From Pseudomonas sp. GM41(2012) (GTDB lineage: Bacteria > Pseudomonadota > Gammaproteobacteria > Pseudomonadales > Pseudomonadaceae), in the NCBI RefSeq assembly GCF_000282315.2, contig NZ_AKJN02000005.1, positions 62,001 to 126,000 of the forward strand: 64,000 nucleotides of DNA, in the 5' to 3' direction. The position numbers and the translations under genes were made by a program. The notes beneath the pieces are model-generated. The model worked only from the letters and a program-made list of their open reading frames with translations. It made no database searches and had not been told where the DNA came from. Shown here piece by piece: positions 8,324-15,946 of the stretch; within the stretch, counting starts at the first letter, position 1, and each line of letters starts with the position of its first letter.

Positions 8324-9078
8324 TGAAAAAACTTCTGGTCATCGGCATCGGCGCCGGCAACCCCGACTACATCACGATGCAGGCCGTGAAAGCGCTGAAC
8401 CTCGTCGACGTGTTTTTCCTCATGGACAAGGGCCAGAGCAAAGACAAACTGATCGACCTGCGCCGCGAGATCTGCGAGCGCTACATCACCGATCGCGACT
8501 ACCGCTTCGTTGAAGCCCACAGCCCGGAGCGCGAACGCGGTGATGTGGACTACAAGGCCAGCGTGGAAGACCTGAACCTGGCCAAGCAGCAGACCTTCGA
8601 ACGGTTGATCCGCGAGGAAATGACTGACGACCAGTGCGCCGGTTTTCTGGTGTGGGGCGATCCGGCGTTGTACGACAGCACGATTCGGATCTTGCAGGCG
8701 ATTCTGGCCTCGGGCCGGTGCGTCTTCGAATTTGAAGTGATCCCCGGCATCACCAGTGTTCAGGCGCTGGCGGCGCAACATAAGGTGCCGCTGAACCGCA
8801 TTGGCCGCTCGATTGAAATCACCACTGGCCGACGGCTGGCGGCGGGGCAGGTGAGCGATGCCGACAGCCTGGTGGTCATGCTCGATGCAGAAGATTCCTA
8901 CCATCGGGTGGCGGATCAGGAGACAGAGATTTACTGGGGGGCCTACCTGGGGACGCCGGATGAGATCTTGATCAGCGGCAAGCTCAGGGAGGTGGCGGAT
9001 GAGATCGAGCGAGTGCGCAAGGCGGCTCGGTTGGCCAATGGGTGGATTATGGATACGTATCTGCTGCGTAAGCCTTGA
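8323..9078 (+). CDS. cobF: Precorrin-6A synthase (deacetylating)
   Basis: 251 aa from the ATG at 8323, which overlaps the upstream stop; a TTG three bases earlier would add one residue. This is a tetrapyrrole methylase: the N-terminal SAM-binding loop reads VIGIGAGNPDYITMQAVKAL, and GFLVWGDPALYDSTIRIL and VIPGITSVQALAAQHKVPLN are the other signature blocks. CobF methylates C1 of precorrin-5 with loss of acetate in the aerobic cobalamin pathway, in the cytoplasm. The length matches the family. No other cob gene is in the window. Confidence 0.92.
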   Translation: MKKLLVIGIGAGNPDYITMQAVKALNLVDVFFLMDKGQSKDKLIDLRREICERYITDRDYRFVEAHSPERERGDVDYKASVEDLNLAKQQTFERLIREEMTDDQCAGFLVWGDPALYDSTIRILQAILASGRCVFEFEVIPGITSVQALAAQHKVPLNRIGRSIEITTGRRLAAGQVSDADSLVVMLDAEDSYHRVADQETEIYWGAYLGTPDEILISGKLREVADEIERVRKAARLANGWIMDTYLLRKP

Positions 9079-9099
9079 GAAAATTGGTGTCTGGGCTGG

Positions 9100-9188
9100 C
9101 CTCATCGCGAGCAGGCTCACTCCCACAGTTGACCGAGTTGTATTGACGGACACGGTCTAATGTGGGAGTGAGCCTGCTCGCGATGAGG
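9100..9188. repeat. Paired REP element (TGTGGGAG type), convergent between cobF and a GlxA-type regulator
   Basis: Two REP units in head-to-head arrangement: CTCATCGCGAGCAGGCTCAC and its inverse TGTGGGAGTGAGCCTGCTCG, with a 40-base spacer. It lies between convergent genes, where it may act as a bidirectional transcription barrier. Confidence 0.9.
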
Positions 9189-9202
9189 CCCTCAAACACA
9201 CC

Positions 9203-10177
9203 TCAAATTATTGCTTTAACCTCCCGCCCAAACCGCTCCCGATACACCGACGGCGGCACCCCGACCACGCTGCGAAATGCCACCCGAAAACTCTCCACCG
9301 ACCGATAGCCGCAGCGCTGGGCAATCTGGTCGGTGTTCTGGCTCGTGCTCTCAAGCAGTTCGCGAGCCCGGCCCAGGCGCTCATGCTGCAACCAGGCTTT
9401 GGGCGGCATGCCGGTGGCTTCAGTGAAGCGGCGCAGAAACGTCCGTTCACTCATCGCCGCCTCACTCGCCAGCTCGCGCACTTCCAGCGGTTCATGCAAA
9501 CGCTCGCGTGCCCACTGCATGACGCGCGACAAATCGCTACGCGGCGTAGGACTGACCGGTGTCGGAATAAACTGCGCCTGACCGCCGGTGCGTTGCGGCG
9601 ACATCACCAGCCGCCGAGCCACCGAGTTGGCCACTTGCGTACCGAAGTCCCGCGCCACCAAGTGCAGGCAGGCATCAATACCGGCAGCGCTGCCGGCCGA
9701 GGTGATCAACTGACCTGAATCGACATAGAGCACGTCCGGGTCCACCAGAATGTTCGGAAAACGCTCGGCTAACTCAGCGGTGTAACGCCAGTGCGTGGTG
9801 GCGCCGCGACCGTCGAGCAAACCGGTGGCCGCCAGCACGAACACCCCCGAGCAGATCGACAGCAGCCGCGTACCTCGCGCATGGGCCTGGCGCAGGGCTG
9901 CGATCAATGCCTCAGGCACTGGGGCGCTGCGATCACGCCAGCCGGGAATGATGATGGTCCGGGCGTCCTCGAGCAGCTCCATGCCGCCATCGGCCAGCAC
10001 CTGAATACCGCCCATGGCGCGCATCGGGCCCCTATCAACGGCGGCGATTCGGTGTTCGTACCAAGGGAAGTCGAACTCCGGACGGGCCAGCCCGAAGATC
10101 TCCACGGCGATGCCGAATTCGAACGTACAGAGGCCGTCGTAGGCCAGAATCGCGACCAATCCAGGGGTGGGCTGCAT
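9203..10177 (-). CDS. GlxA-family (DJ-1/PfpI + AraC) transcriptional regulator, FtrA-like
   Basis: 324 aa from the ATG at 10177. An upstream extension is open but non-conserved in character. Residues about 5-170 form a DJ-1/PfpI amidotransferase-like domain, with LLSICSGVFVLAATGLLDGR as the nucleophile-elbow region. Residues about 215-315 are an AraC helix-turn-helix pair (ELASEAAMSERTFLRRF and IAQRCGYRSVESFRVAF). Such proteins are transcription activators of amine or detoxification genes. It is divergent from the rhodanese gene with a 100-base interval, so it probably controls that gene as well. Confidence 0.88.
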   Translation of the reverse strand: MQPTPGLVAILAYDGLCTFEFGIAVEIFGLARPEFDFPWYEHRIAAVDRGPMRAMGGIQVLADGGMELLEDARTIIIPGWRDRSAPVPEALIAALRQAHARGTRLLSICSGVFVLAATGLLDGRGATTHWRYTAELAERFPNILVDPDVLYVDSGQLITSAGSAAGIDACLHLVARDFGTQVANSVARRLVMSPQRTGGQAQFIPTPVSPTPRSDLSRVMQWARERLHEPLEVRELASEAAMSERTFLRRFTEATGMPPKAWLQHERLGRARELLESTSQNTDQIAQRCGYRSVESFRVAFRSVVGVPPSVYRERFGREVKAII

Positions 10178-10278
10178 TTGGCGGAAAGTTCCCGGTGAGT
10201 GTCTTGTGCGCCACTGTAGCCGCAAGCGTCGGGCGGATAAAGTCTTCTCACACCCATCGAGACTTTGGAGTACAGCCC

Positions 10279-10713
10279 ATGACCAGCCTGGTCCGCGAAA
10301 TTCCCGCCGCCCCATCGGCCATCGCCCTGATGCATTTCAGCAACCGTCTGACCTTCGAAACCGACTGTTCCGACGTCCACGGCAGCCAACAGGCAGGCGA
10401 AGTGGATTTTGTCCTGGTAGACGTGCGCGGCCCGCTCGCGTTCGAGCGTGGCCATGTGCCGGGAGCGATCAATATTCCGGGGCGACTGCTGAACGCTGAA
10501 GCTCTGGCGGCCTACCCGAAAACCAGCGTGTTCGTGGTGTATTGCGCCGGACCCCACTGCAACGGTGCCAACAAAGCTGCCGTGAAACTGGCGGCGTTGG
10601 GTTACCCGGTCAAGGAAATGATTGGCGGGGTGACCGGGTGGCTGGATGAAGGGTTTGAGTTGAGTGTTGCGCTGCAACGGCCTGCCAGCACCGTGATCGG
10701 TTGCGAATGTTGA
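10279..10713 (+). CDS. Rhodanese-like domain protein
   Basis: 144 aa from the ATG at 10279, chosen because GGAG lies nine bases upstream and the longer frame has no conserved character. The single rhodanese domain shows VDFVLVDVRGPLAFERGHVP (first loop and CH2A-like motif), GAINIPGRLLN and the active-site loop VVYCAGPHCNGANKAAVKLA with the catalytic Cys, then GYPVKEMIGGVTGWLDEGF. It probably transfers sulfane sulfur in the cytoplasm. It is divergent from the GlxA-type regulator. Confidence 0.88.
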   Translation: MTSLVREIPAAPSAIALMHFSNRLTFETDCSDVHGSQQAGEVDFVLVDVRGPLAFERGHVPGAINIPGRLLNAEALAAYPKTSVFVVYCAGPHCNGANKAAVKLAALGYPVKEMIGGVTGWLDEGFELSVALQRPASTVIGCEC

Positions 10714-10717
10714 TGTA

Positions 10718-10762
10718 GTCGAAAAGATCGCAGCCTCGTTTCACTCGACAGCTCCTACAGGT
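10718..10762 (+). repeat. Dispersed repeat AAAAGATCGCAGCCT...CAGCTCCTACAGG
   Basis: This 45-base unit recurs at 50522-50566 nearly identically (including TCGTTTCACTCGACAGCTCC) and, in a shorter form, inside iolB at 36585-36627. The inner part folds as TCGA...TCGA. It appears to truncate the gene remnant that follows. Confidence 0.8.
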
Positions 10763-10903
10763 CTACGCGATCGCCCGTCCACTCCGGATGGAACTGCAAA
10801 CCCATCCGCGTCGGCCCGACGCAATATATCTGCTGCTCGCACTGATCACTGCAGGCCACGAGGGCTTGTCCTACAGTCTTTGCACCGGCTTGGCGCACGC
10901 TTC
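10757..10903 (-). pseudogene. C-terminal remnant of a class I glutamine amidotransferase
   Basis: The minus strand is open from 10903 to a stop at 10757-10759. It reads VACSDQCEQQIYCVGPTRMG directly followed by LQFHPEWTGD. The QFHPE block with the preceding Cys-rich strand is the signature of the C-terminal end of class I glutamine amidotransferases, and it carries the catalytic His/Glu pair. The N-terminal three quarters, including the nucleophile Cys, are missing, and the frame is closed by a TGA just upstream (10904-10906). The stop codon lies inside the dispersed repeat. I read this as a decayed gene. Confidence 0.55.
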
Positions 10904-11075
10904 AAGGGACTCGGATCCGTCGGCCACTTTTCTATAAGTATTTGTCGCTTAAACACAATTTGCCCTCCTTGAGCCGCTCTAGACTGCCGGCCACTTCGGT
11001 GCTCTCCAATCGGAAGCAGCTACCGAAAGCCAATCGAAAGCTGCCAATAAAAGCCTCCGCACACAGGAGTTATAA
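10904..11075. other. Intergenic leader of the amino-acid binding-protein gene
   Basis: No gene is seen. The AT-rich stretch around 10930-10965 (TTTTCTATAAGTATTTGTCG and nearby) is the likely promoter zone for the binding-protein gene. AGGAG at 11065-11069 is its ribosome binding site. Confidence 0.4.
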
Positions 11076-11855
11076 ATGAAGAAGCTAGTGATGTTCGGTG
11101 CCCTGGCACTGTCGATGTTGTCCCTGACGGCTGTGGCCGAAGACGCTAAGCCGATCCGCCTCGGTATCGAAGCCGGTTACCCGCCATTCTCGATGAAAAC
11201 CCCTGACGGCAAACTCACCGGCTTCGACGTGGATATCGGCGACGCGCTGTGCGAGCAGATGAAAGTGAAGTGCACCTGGGTCGAGCAAGAGTTCGACGGC
11301 CTGATCCCGGCGCTGAAGGTCAAGAAAATCGACGCGATCCTGTCGTCCATGACCATCACTGACGATCGCAAAAAGAACGTCGACTTCACCATCAAGTACT
11401 ACCACACCCCGGCGCGCTTCGTGATGAAGGAAGGCACGGACATCAAAGACCCGCTGACCGAACTCAAAGGCAAGAAAGTCGGTGTGCTGCGCGCCAGTAC
11501 CCACGACCGCTTCGCCACTGAAGTGCTGGTGCCGGCCGGTATCAATCTGGTTCGTTACGGCTCCCAGCAGGAAGCCAACCTGGACATGGTCGCCGGTCGT
11601 CTCGACGCGATGCTGGCCGACTCGGTTAACCTGGACGACGGTTTCCTGAAAACCGACGCCGGTAAAGGCTTCGCTTTCGTCGGCCCGACCTACGAAGACG
11701 CCAAGTACTTCGGCGGCGGCGCCGGTATTGCTGTGCGCAAGGGCGATACCGCCCTGGCAGAGAAATTCAACACCGCCATCAACGAAATCCGCGCCAACGG
11801 CAAGTACAAGCAAGTGCAAGACAAGTACTTCGACTTTGACGTTTACGGTAAGTAA
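11076..11855 (+). CDS. Basic amino acid ABC transporter periplasmic binding protein (AotJ/ArgT-like)
   Basis: 259 aa with a signal peptide (residues 1-21, ...[14 protein letters not shown]). The SBP family-3 fold is clear from [57 protein letters not shown] and [20 protein letters not shown]. It is closest by eye to lysine/arginine/ornithine binding proteins. No permease or ATPase gene follows: the gene ends at a strong terminator, so it is an orphan binding protein that must use a transporter encoded elsewhere. The AstE-like deacylase downstream suggests arginine or a related amino acid. Confidence 0.9.
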   Translation: MKKLVMFGALALSMLSLTAVAEDAKPIRLGIEAGYPPFSMKTPDGKLTGFDVDIGDALCEQMKVKCTWVEQEFDGLIPALKVKKIDAILSSMTITDDRKKNVDFTIKYYHTPARFVMKEGTDIKDPLTELKGKKVGVLRASTHDRFATEVLVPAGINLVRYGSQQEANLDMVAGRLDAMLADSVNLDDGFLKTDAGKGFAFVGPTYEDAKYFGGGAGIAVRKGDTALAEKFNTAINEIRANGKYKQVQDKYFDFDVYGK

Positions 11856-11867
11856 TCACGCCCGTTC

Positions 11868-11907
11868 AAAAAAAGTGGCAACCGTTGACGCGGCTGCCAC
11901 TTTTTTT
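11868..11907 (+). terminator. Rho-independent terminator of the binding-protein gene
   Basis: AAAAAGTGGCA at 11870-11880 pairs with TGCCAC at 11895-11900, followed by seven T residues (11901-11907). It lies 13 bases after the stop codon. The A run on the left arm makes it bidirectional in principle. Confidence 0.9.
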
Positions 11908-11934
11908 ATGCTCTCTCTGTTGAAATGAGATCCC

Positions 11935-12023
11935 TGTGGGAGCGAGCCTGCTCGCGAAAGCGGTTTTCCAGTGGAAAGTCTTTTGCCTGACACACCGCTA
12001 TCGCGAGCAGGCTCACTCCCACA
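11935..12023. repeat. Paired REP element (TGTGGGAG type)
   Basis: TGTGGGAGCGAGCCTGCTCG at 11935 and an inverted unit ending CTCACTCCCACA at 12023 flank a 45-base spacer containing GCCTGACACACCGC. It separates the binding-protein gene from the AstE-like gene. Confidence 0.9.
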
Positions 12024-12059
12024 AAAGAAGATCTCATCGTTCAGTATTCAGGAGTCCTC

Positions 12060-13172
12060 ATGCAACGCATCGACCATTCACTGCCCTGGAGTCACCTGGG
12101 CACCGAACGCACCCTCAGCGTGTTTCGTTATGGCGCGGGCACTCGCAAGGTCTACATTCAGGCCAGCCTGCACGCGGATGAACTGCCGGGCATGCGCACG
12201 GCGTGGGAACTGAAAAAGCGACTGGCCGAACTCGAAACCCAGGGCCAGTTGCAGGGCGTGATCGAACTGGTCCCGGTGGCCAATCCCATTGGCCTCGATC
12301 AGCACCTGCAAGGTAGCCACATGGGCCGCTTCGAGCTGGGCAGTGGCAAGAACTTCAACCGCTCCTTCGTCGAACTAAGCGCACCGGTGGCCGAGCTGAT
12401 CGGCGATCGGTTGGGCGGTGATGCGGCTGCCAACATTGCGCTGATTCGCCAGACCATGGGCCAGGTACTCGACGGCCTGCCGGCACCGACCTCGCAGCTT
12501 GAGGCCATGCACCGCTTGCTGCTGCGTCACGCCTGTGAGGCCGACATCACCCTCGATTTGCATTGTGATTTCGATGCGGCGATTCATCTGTATGCCTTGC
12601 CGCAACACTGGCCGCAGTGGCAATCCCTGGCGGCGCGTTTGAAGGCCGGGGTGGCGTTGCTCTGCGAAGATTCCGGCGGCAGTTCATTCGATGAGTCGTG
12701 TTCAACCCCGTGGTTGCGCCTGGCCAGGGCTTTCCCGGAGGCCGCGATTCCGCCGGCCAACCTGGCGACGACGCTGGAGCTGGGCAGCATGGGTGATACG
12801 CGAGTCGATCAGGCTCAAGCCAATTGCGAGGCGATTCTCGGGTTCCTCGCCGAGCAGGGTTTCATCAAAGGCACTTGGCCTGCGGCCCCGAGCGAATGCT
12901 GTGAAGGCATGCCGTTCGAAGGCACCCAATACCTGTTCGCGCCGCATCATGGGGTCGTCAGTTTCTTGCGCGATTCGGGTGAATGGGTGGAGAAGGGGGA
13001 TGCGCTGTTTGAAGTGGTCGATCCGCTGAATGATCGGGTCACCACCGTTTGCGCGGGGACCAGTGGGGTGTTGTTTGCGATTGATCGCGGGCGCTATACA
13101 CAGCCGGGCACGTGGCAGGCGAAGGTCGCGGGGCGCGAGCCGATTCGGGTCGGAAAACTCATCAACGATTAG
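12060..13172 (+). CDS. Succinylglutamate desuccinylase/aspartoacylase family protein
   Basis: 370 aa, M14-type zinc deacylase. The zinc ligands are seen in IQASLHADELPGM (His38, Glu41) and ITLDLHCDFDAAIHLY (His). The C-terminal part (about 290-370, with GVVSFLRDSGEWVEKGDALF) is the beta-rich biotinyl-like lid of this subfamily. Family members remove acyl groups from N-acyl amino acids such as N-succinylglutamate. It follows the basic amino acid binding protein but a terminator and REP separate them. The exact substrate is unknown. Confidence 0.82.
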   Translation: MQRIDHSLPWSHLGTERTLSVFRYGAGTRKVYIQASLHADELPGMRTAWELKKRLAELETQGQLQGVIELVPVANPIGLDQHLQGSHMGRFELGSGKNFNRSFVELSAPVAELIGDRLGGDAAANIALIRQTMGQVLDGLPAPTSQLEAMHRLLLRHACEADITLDLHCDFDAAIHLYALPQHWPQWQSLAARLKAGVALLCEDSGGSSFDESCSTPWLRLARAFPEAAIPPANLATTLELGSMGDTRVDQAQANCEAILGFLAEQGFIKGTWPAAPSECCEGMPFEGTQYLFAPHHGVVSFLRDSGEWVEKGDALFEVVDPLNDRVTTVCAGTSGVLFAIDRGRYTQPGTWQAKVAGREPIRVGKLIND

Positions 13173-13202
13173 CCGCGCAATCTTCGTAGTGTCTTAGGGC
13201 CT

Positions 13203-13269
13203 CTTCGCGAGCAGGTCGGATCGCCGCACCGTCGCTCCCACATTTGGAATGCATTTCCCACTGTGGGAG
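13203..13269. repeat. Left part of a REP pair interrupted by the IS110 element
   Basis: A complete but variant REP unit (CGCGAGCAG, then the extra GTCGGATCGCCGCACCG, then TCGCTCCCACA) is followed by the spacer and the beginning of a second unit, CTGTGGGAG, which ends at 13269. Its continuation, CGAGCCTGCTCGCGATGG, is found at 14447 on the far side of the insertion sequence. Confidence 0.88.
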
Positions 13270-13292
13270 ATTCTATGGTTGAGGGGAAGCCC

Positions 13293-14240
13293 TCAACTGA
13301 CTTTCGGTTGGTATTCGTCCTGCCCCTTTAGCAGAGCGAATACCACCCGAGCGAGCTTTCGAGCCAGCATCACCAATGCTTGAGTGGTGCTGAAACCCCG
13401 AGCTCTTTGTTCTTGATAAAAATCTTTCCAGGCCTCGGTGCGACTCGCCGACATTGCCGCATTGTGCAGCAGCCGCCGAGCCTCCGGGTCACCGCGCTTG
13501 GTCAAACTGCGGCGGCCGTCTTTTTGCCCTGATTTTGATACCCGCAAATCCATTCCCAGAAAGGCGATAAAGGCATCCGCGTTTCTGAAGTCACCCCGCT
13601 GAAACGCCGTGATCAAACGCGCACCTGTCAAAAAACCAATGCCTTCCACTTTCAGACAGCGTTTTAACTGGCCCAGCAAACCGGCTTCTTTGAGCTGATC
13701 GTTGATCGTCTTCTCGATCAGCATCTCAAGCTGTTGCATGGACTTCACTTGTTCGGCAAAAGCGGTCTTGAGCAGCGGCTCATTGGCCCAGCTTTGCACC
13801 AGGCCGACCCTTGCCTGGACCAACGCCGCCCGGCGGCGGAAAAGACTCAGCAGCTGGCGGTATAGTGGGGATGGCGGGGTCCATGGGTGAAGCTCTTCAT
13901 GTTCATTTTTCAGATACCGAGCAAGCAACTTGGCATCCAGTGCATCAGTTTTGGCACGGACCTTCACACCTTCGCGGTAATGCTTGAGTTCATAGCCGCC
14001 CACCATGTAAATCACGCATCCGGCCTCGTAGGCCAGATCGGCGAACTCCAAGTGGTAGATATTGGTGGCTTCGACGGCAATGGCCACCGTGCTCGGCAAG
14101 GCCTTCAACCACTTCTTGATGGCTGTTTTATTGTTGGGAATCTCTTCAAGCAGGCCCAGTTCGGCGTGATAAATCACCAACTCATTCTTGGCGACATCCA
14201 CGCCCACGATCGGCTTTGAAGCAGAAACCGGCATTGCCAT
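13293..14240 (-). CDS. IS110-family DEDD transposase/bridge recombinase
   Basis: 315 aa, full length. The N-terminal RuvC-like DEDD domain shows GVDVAKNELVIY (first Asp), AIAVEATNIYHLEFADLAYE (Glu), and VRAKTDALDAKLLARYLKNE (DALDA, the two Asp). The C-terminal Tnp20 domain shows GIGFLTGARLITAFQRGDF and FIAFLGMDLRVSKSGQKDGR, then LTKRGDPEARRLLHNAAMSA with the conserved serine. It recombines DNA guided by the element's own RNA. AGGAAATCCT precedes the start. The C-terminal stop lies 23 bases from the right end. Confidence 0.95.
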   Translation of the reverse strand: MAMPVSASKPIVGVDVAKNELVIYHAELGLLEEIPNNKTAIKKWLKALPSTVAIAVEATNIYHLEFADLAYEAGCVIYMVGGYELKHYREGVKVRAKTDALDAKLLARYLKNEHEELHPWTPPSPLYRQLLSLFRRRAALVQARVGLVQSWANEPLLKTAFAEQVKSMQQLEMLIEKTINDQLKEAGLLGQLKRCLKVEGIGFLTGARLITAFQRGDFRNADAFIAFLGMDLRVSKSGQKDGRRSLTKRGDPEARRLLHNAAMSASRTEAWKDFYQEQRARGFSTTQALVMLARKLARVVFALLKGQDEYQPKVS

Positions 14241-14241
14241 A

Positions 14242-14440
14242 GGATTTCCTCCGGGATATGGTTTTAAGCACTTGAAGGGCTCACCCAGGGGCGCAGGCTT
14301 GTTCCTATCGTCGGTCTAGGCCCGATGCATTCTTTATCGGCGCTTGGGTGAAAGGAGGAGGGGCGAACTCTCCCACGGTCTGTACTGCGTCAACAGTCAG
14401 AATCGAGCCTTGTCCCTTCTCCTCCCTTCAAGTCCTACCA
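14242..14440 (-). ncRNA. Predicted IS110 bridge RNA with REP-specific target loop
   Basis: The non-coding end upstream of the transposase, read on the minus strand, forms two loops. The target loop is closed by a ten-pair stem (14419-14428 with 14351-14360). Inside it AGGCUCG (14404-14410) equals the left REP target and GUGGGAG (14370-14376) is complementary to the right REP target including the CT core. The second loop is closed by UCACCCA/UGGGUGA (14345-14351 with 14281-14287). It holds AAAGAAU (14329-14335) and ACAAG (14298-14302), which match the element's own right and left ends. The exact RNA ends are not known. Confidence 0.75.
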
Positions 14441-14445
14441 TACAA

Positions 14446-14470
14446 GCGAGCCTGCTCGCGATGGCGGCAT
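14446..14470. repeat. Right part of the interrupted REP unit
   Basis: GCGAGCCTGCTCGCGATGG continues the REP that starts with CTGTGGGAG at 13261, directly after the insertion sequence. The rest of the interval up to 14548 holds the leader of the esterase gene. Confidence 0.88.
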
Positions 14471-14548
14471 CAGCAACACCCAGAATCCCCCGGCAAGCTT
14501 CACAGTGTTAGGCTCTGCCCCGAATCCTGCACTTGTGAAGGAAGGTTT

Positions 14549-15265
14549 ATGTTGAAATTTCTCGCTCTGCTGACACTCCTGGCGTCCACCGCCGTCCACG
14601 CCCAAATCCCGCTGCAAACCGATCTGCCGCTCAAGTACCTGGAGCAGGCCAACCCCGAATCGCGCAATCAGCCCCTGGTGATTTTCCTCCACGGTTACGG
14701 CAGTAACGAGGAGGACCTGTTCGACATCAAGGATGAACTGCCCGCGTCATACAACTACCTGTCGGTGCGCGCACCGATGGTGATGGAGGAGGGCAGTTAC
14801 AAGTGGTTTCGCGAGAAGGGTAACGCGGCCTACAACGGTGAAACCGATGATCTGAAGTCCAGCGGCCAGGTGCTGCAGGAGTTCGTCGCACAAGCGGCGA
14901 AGAAATATCACACCGAACCGAACAAGGTGTTCCTCGTGGGTTTCAGCCAGGGCGCGATCATGTCCTATGAGGTGGCCCTGCGTCATCCCGAGGCGGTGGG
15001 CGGGATCGCGGCGTTGAGCGGGCGGATTCTGCCGGTGCTCAGGTCCGAACTGAAACCGGATGAAAAGCGCCAGGAGCTGGCGATTTTCATCGGTCATGGC
15101 ACTGCAGATAAACGCCTTCCGTACATTGACGGCACGGACGCCGACAGCCTGTTGCAGAGCCTGTCACTCAAGCCTGAATTTCATGCCTACCCTGGCGTCG
15201 GTCACAGCATCAGTGCTGCCGAAATGCAGGACTTGAGCGCCTGGTTGCAGCGTCTCAATCCCTGA
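14549..15265 (+). CDS. Exported alpha/beta-hydrolase, carboxylesterase/phospholipase type
   Basis: 238 aa from the ATG at 14549, with GGAAGG eight bases upstream. The signal peptide is about 1-19 (MLKFLALLTLLASTAVHA). The mature protein shows VIFLHGYGSNEEDLF (oxyanion region), KVFLVGFSQGAIMSYEVALR with the nucleophile Ser, IGHGTADKRLP with the acid residue, and YPGVGHSIS with the catalytic His. This is the predicted esterase family (YpfH/acyl-protein-thioesterase-like). The location should be periplasmic. A longer frame upstream runs into insertion-sequence DNA and is not the gene. Confidence 0.85.
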   Translation: MLKFLALLTLLASTAVHAQIPLQTDLPLKYLEQANPESRNQPLVIFLHGYGSNEEDLFDIKDELPASYNYLSVRAPMVMEEGSYKWFREKGNAAYNGETDDLKSSGQVLQEFVAQAAKKYHTEPNKVFLVGFSQGAIMSYEVALRHPEAVGGIAALSGRILPVLRSELKPDEKRQELAIFIGHGTADKRLPYIDGTDADSLLQSLSLKPEFHAYPGVGHSISAAEMQDLSAWLQRLNP

Positions 15266-15268
15266 CGC

Positions 15269-15856
15269 CTACTTGCCGGTGACGATCTGTTTGACCAGCG
15301 CCTCGTGGCCAGCATTGTCGCTGAGGCGGGAAATCACCTGAACGATCGCCATGCGTGTGTTGGACGCGGCCATCAGCGTGGTGTCGAGGGTTTTGCCGCC
15401 GCCCTGGGTGGCGGTGCTGTCGATCTGCCGCAGCCCCAGTCCGGTGCCTTTCTGGGTCAGGCTTTTTTCGCTGAGCTTGGTGAAGTCCGGCAGCGCCGTG
15501 GCTTGTTGGGTGGAGAAGTCAGACGCCACGGAGTCGAGGAACTGACCGTCGTTGTCTTTGACGTTGAGGCCGCCGAGGATGGTGTTTTCAGCGGCGATCA
15601 CGACGGTTTTAGTCGCCTGATTGGTGTACATGGTGCCCGTTGCCCCGGCGGTGCCGGTGGCCGCGTCGCCGGCAGGCAAAGGGTTGGCGACGAAGCCTTT
15701 AGGCAGGGTGAACTTGAACTTGCCGCCGAGCATCGAGACTTTCTGTGCAGGCGCGGTATCGCTGGCAGTGGCCTTGGCGGCCTGCGCATTCAGCGCTCCC
15801 AGACTGGCAACCGCCGTCAACAACAGGACAACGGCTTTTTTACTCAACAATGACAT
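15269..15856 (-). CDS. Exported protein of unknown function
   Basis: 195 aa. A Sec signal peptide covers about 1-26 (LLLTAVASLGALNAQAAKA). The mature part begins with VSMLGGKFKFTLPKGFVANP, a pattern seen in small periplasmic proteins of the DcrB/DUF1795-like type, but I do not recognise the family with certainty. It has no Cys for lipidation. It converges with the esterase gene, three bases between stops. No function is assigned. Confidence 0.75.
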   Translation of the reverse strand: MSLLSKKAVVLLLTAVASLGALNAQAAKATASDTAPAQKVSMLGGKFKFTLPKGFVANPLPAGDAATGTAGATGTMYTNQATKTVVIAAENTILGGLNVKDNDGQFLDSVASDFSTQQATALPDFTKLSEKSLTQKGTGLGLRQIDSTATQGGGKTLDTTLMAASNTRMAIVQVISRLSDNAGHEALVKQIVTGK

Positions 15857-15946
15857 TCAGAAACTCCAGGGATGGTCGCGCGTTCGCCGCAATCATCCCA
15901 TGGAATCCACTTTCTAGCAGCCCTCACCCCTGTAGCAGCTGCGGTG

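Larger units (their letters stand above)
13270..14446 (-). mobile_element. IS110-family insertion sequence (IS110 group) inserted in a REP
   Basis: The element is bounded by AG at 13268-13269 and AG at 14445-14446. Removing one copy restores the intact REP GTGGGAG/CGAGCCTGCTCGCG. On the transposase strand the shared dinucleotide is CT. There is no terminal inverted repeat and no longer target duplication, as expected for the family. The 205-base non-coding end lies 5' of the transposase and only 23 bases lie 3', the arrangement of the IS110 group. One complete copy is present and its transposase is intact. Confidence 0.9.
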
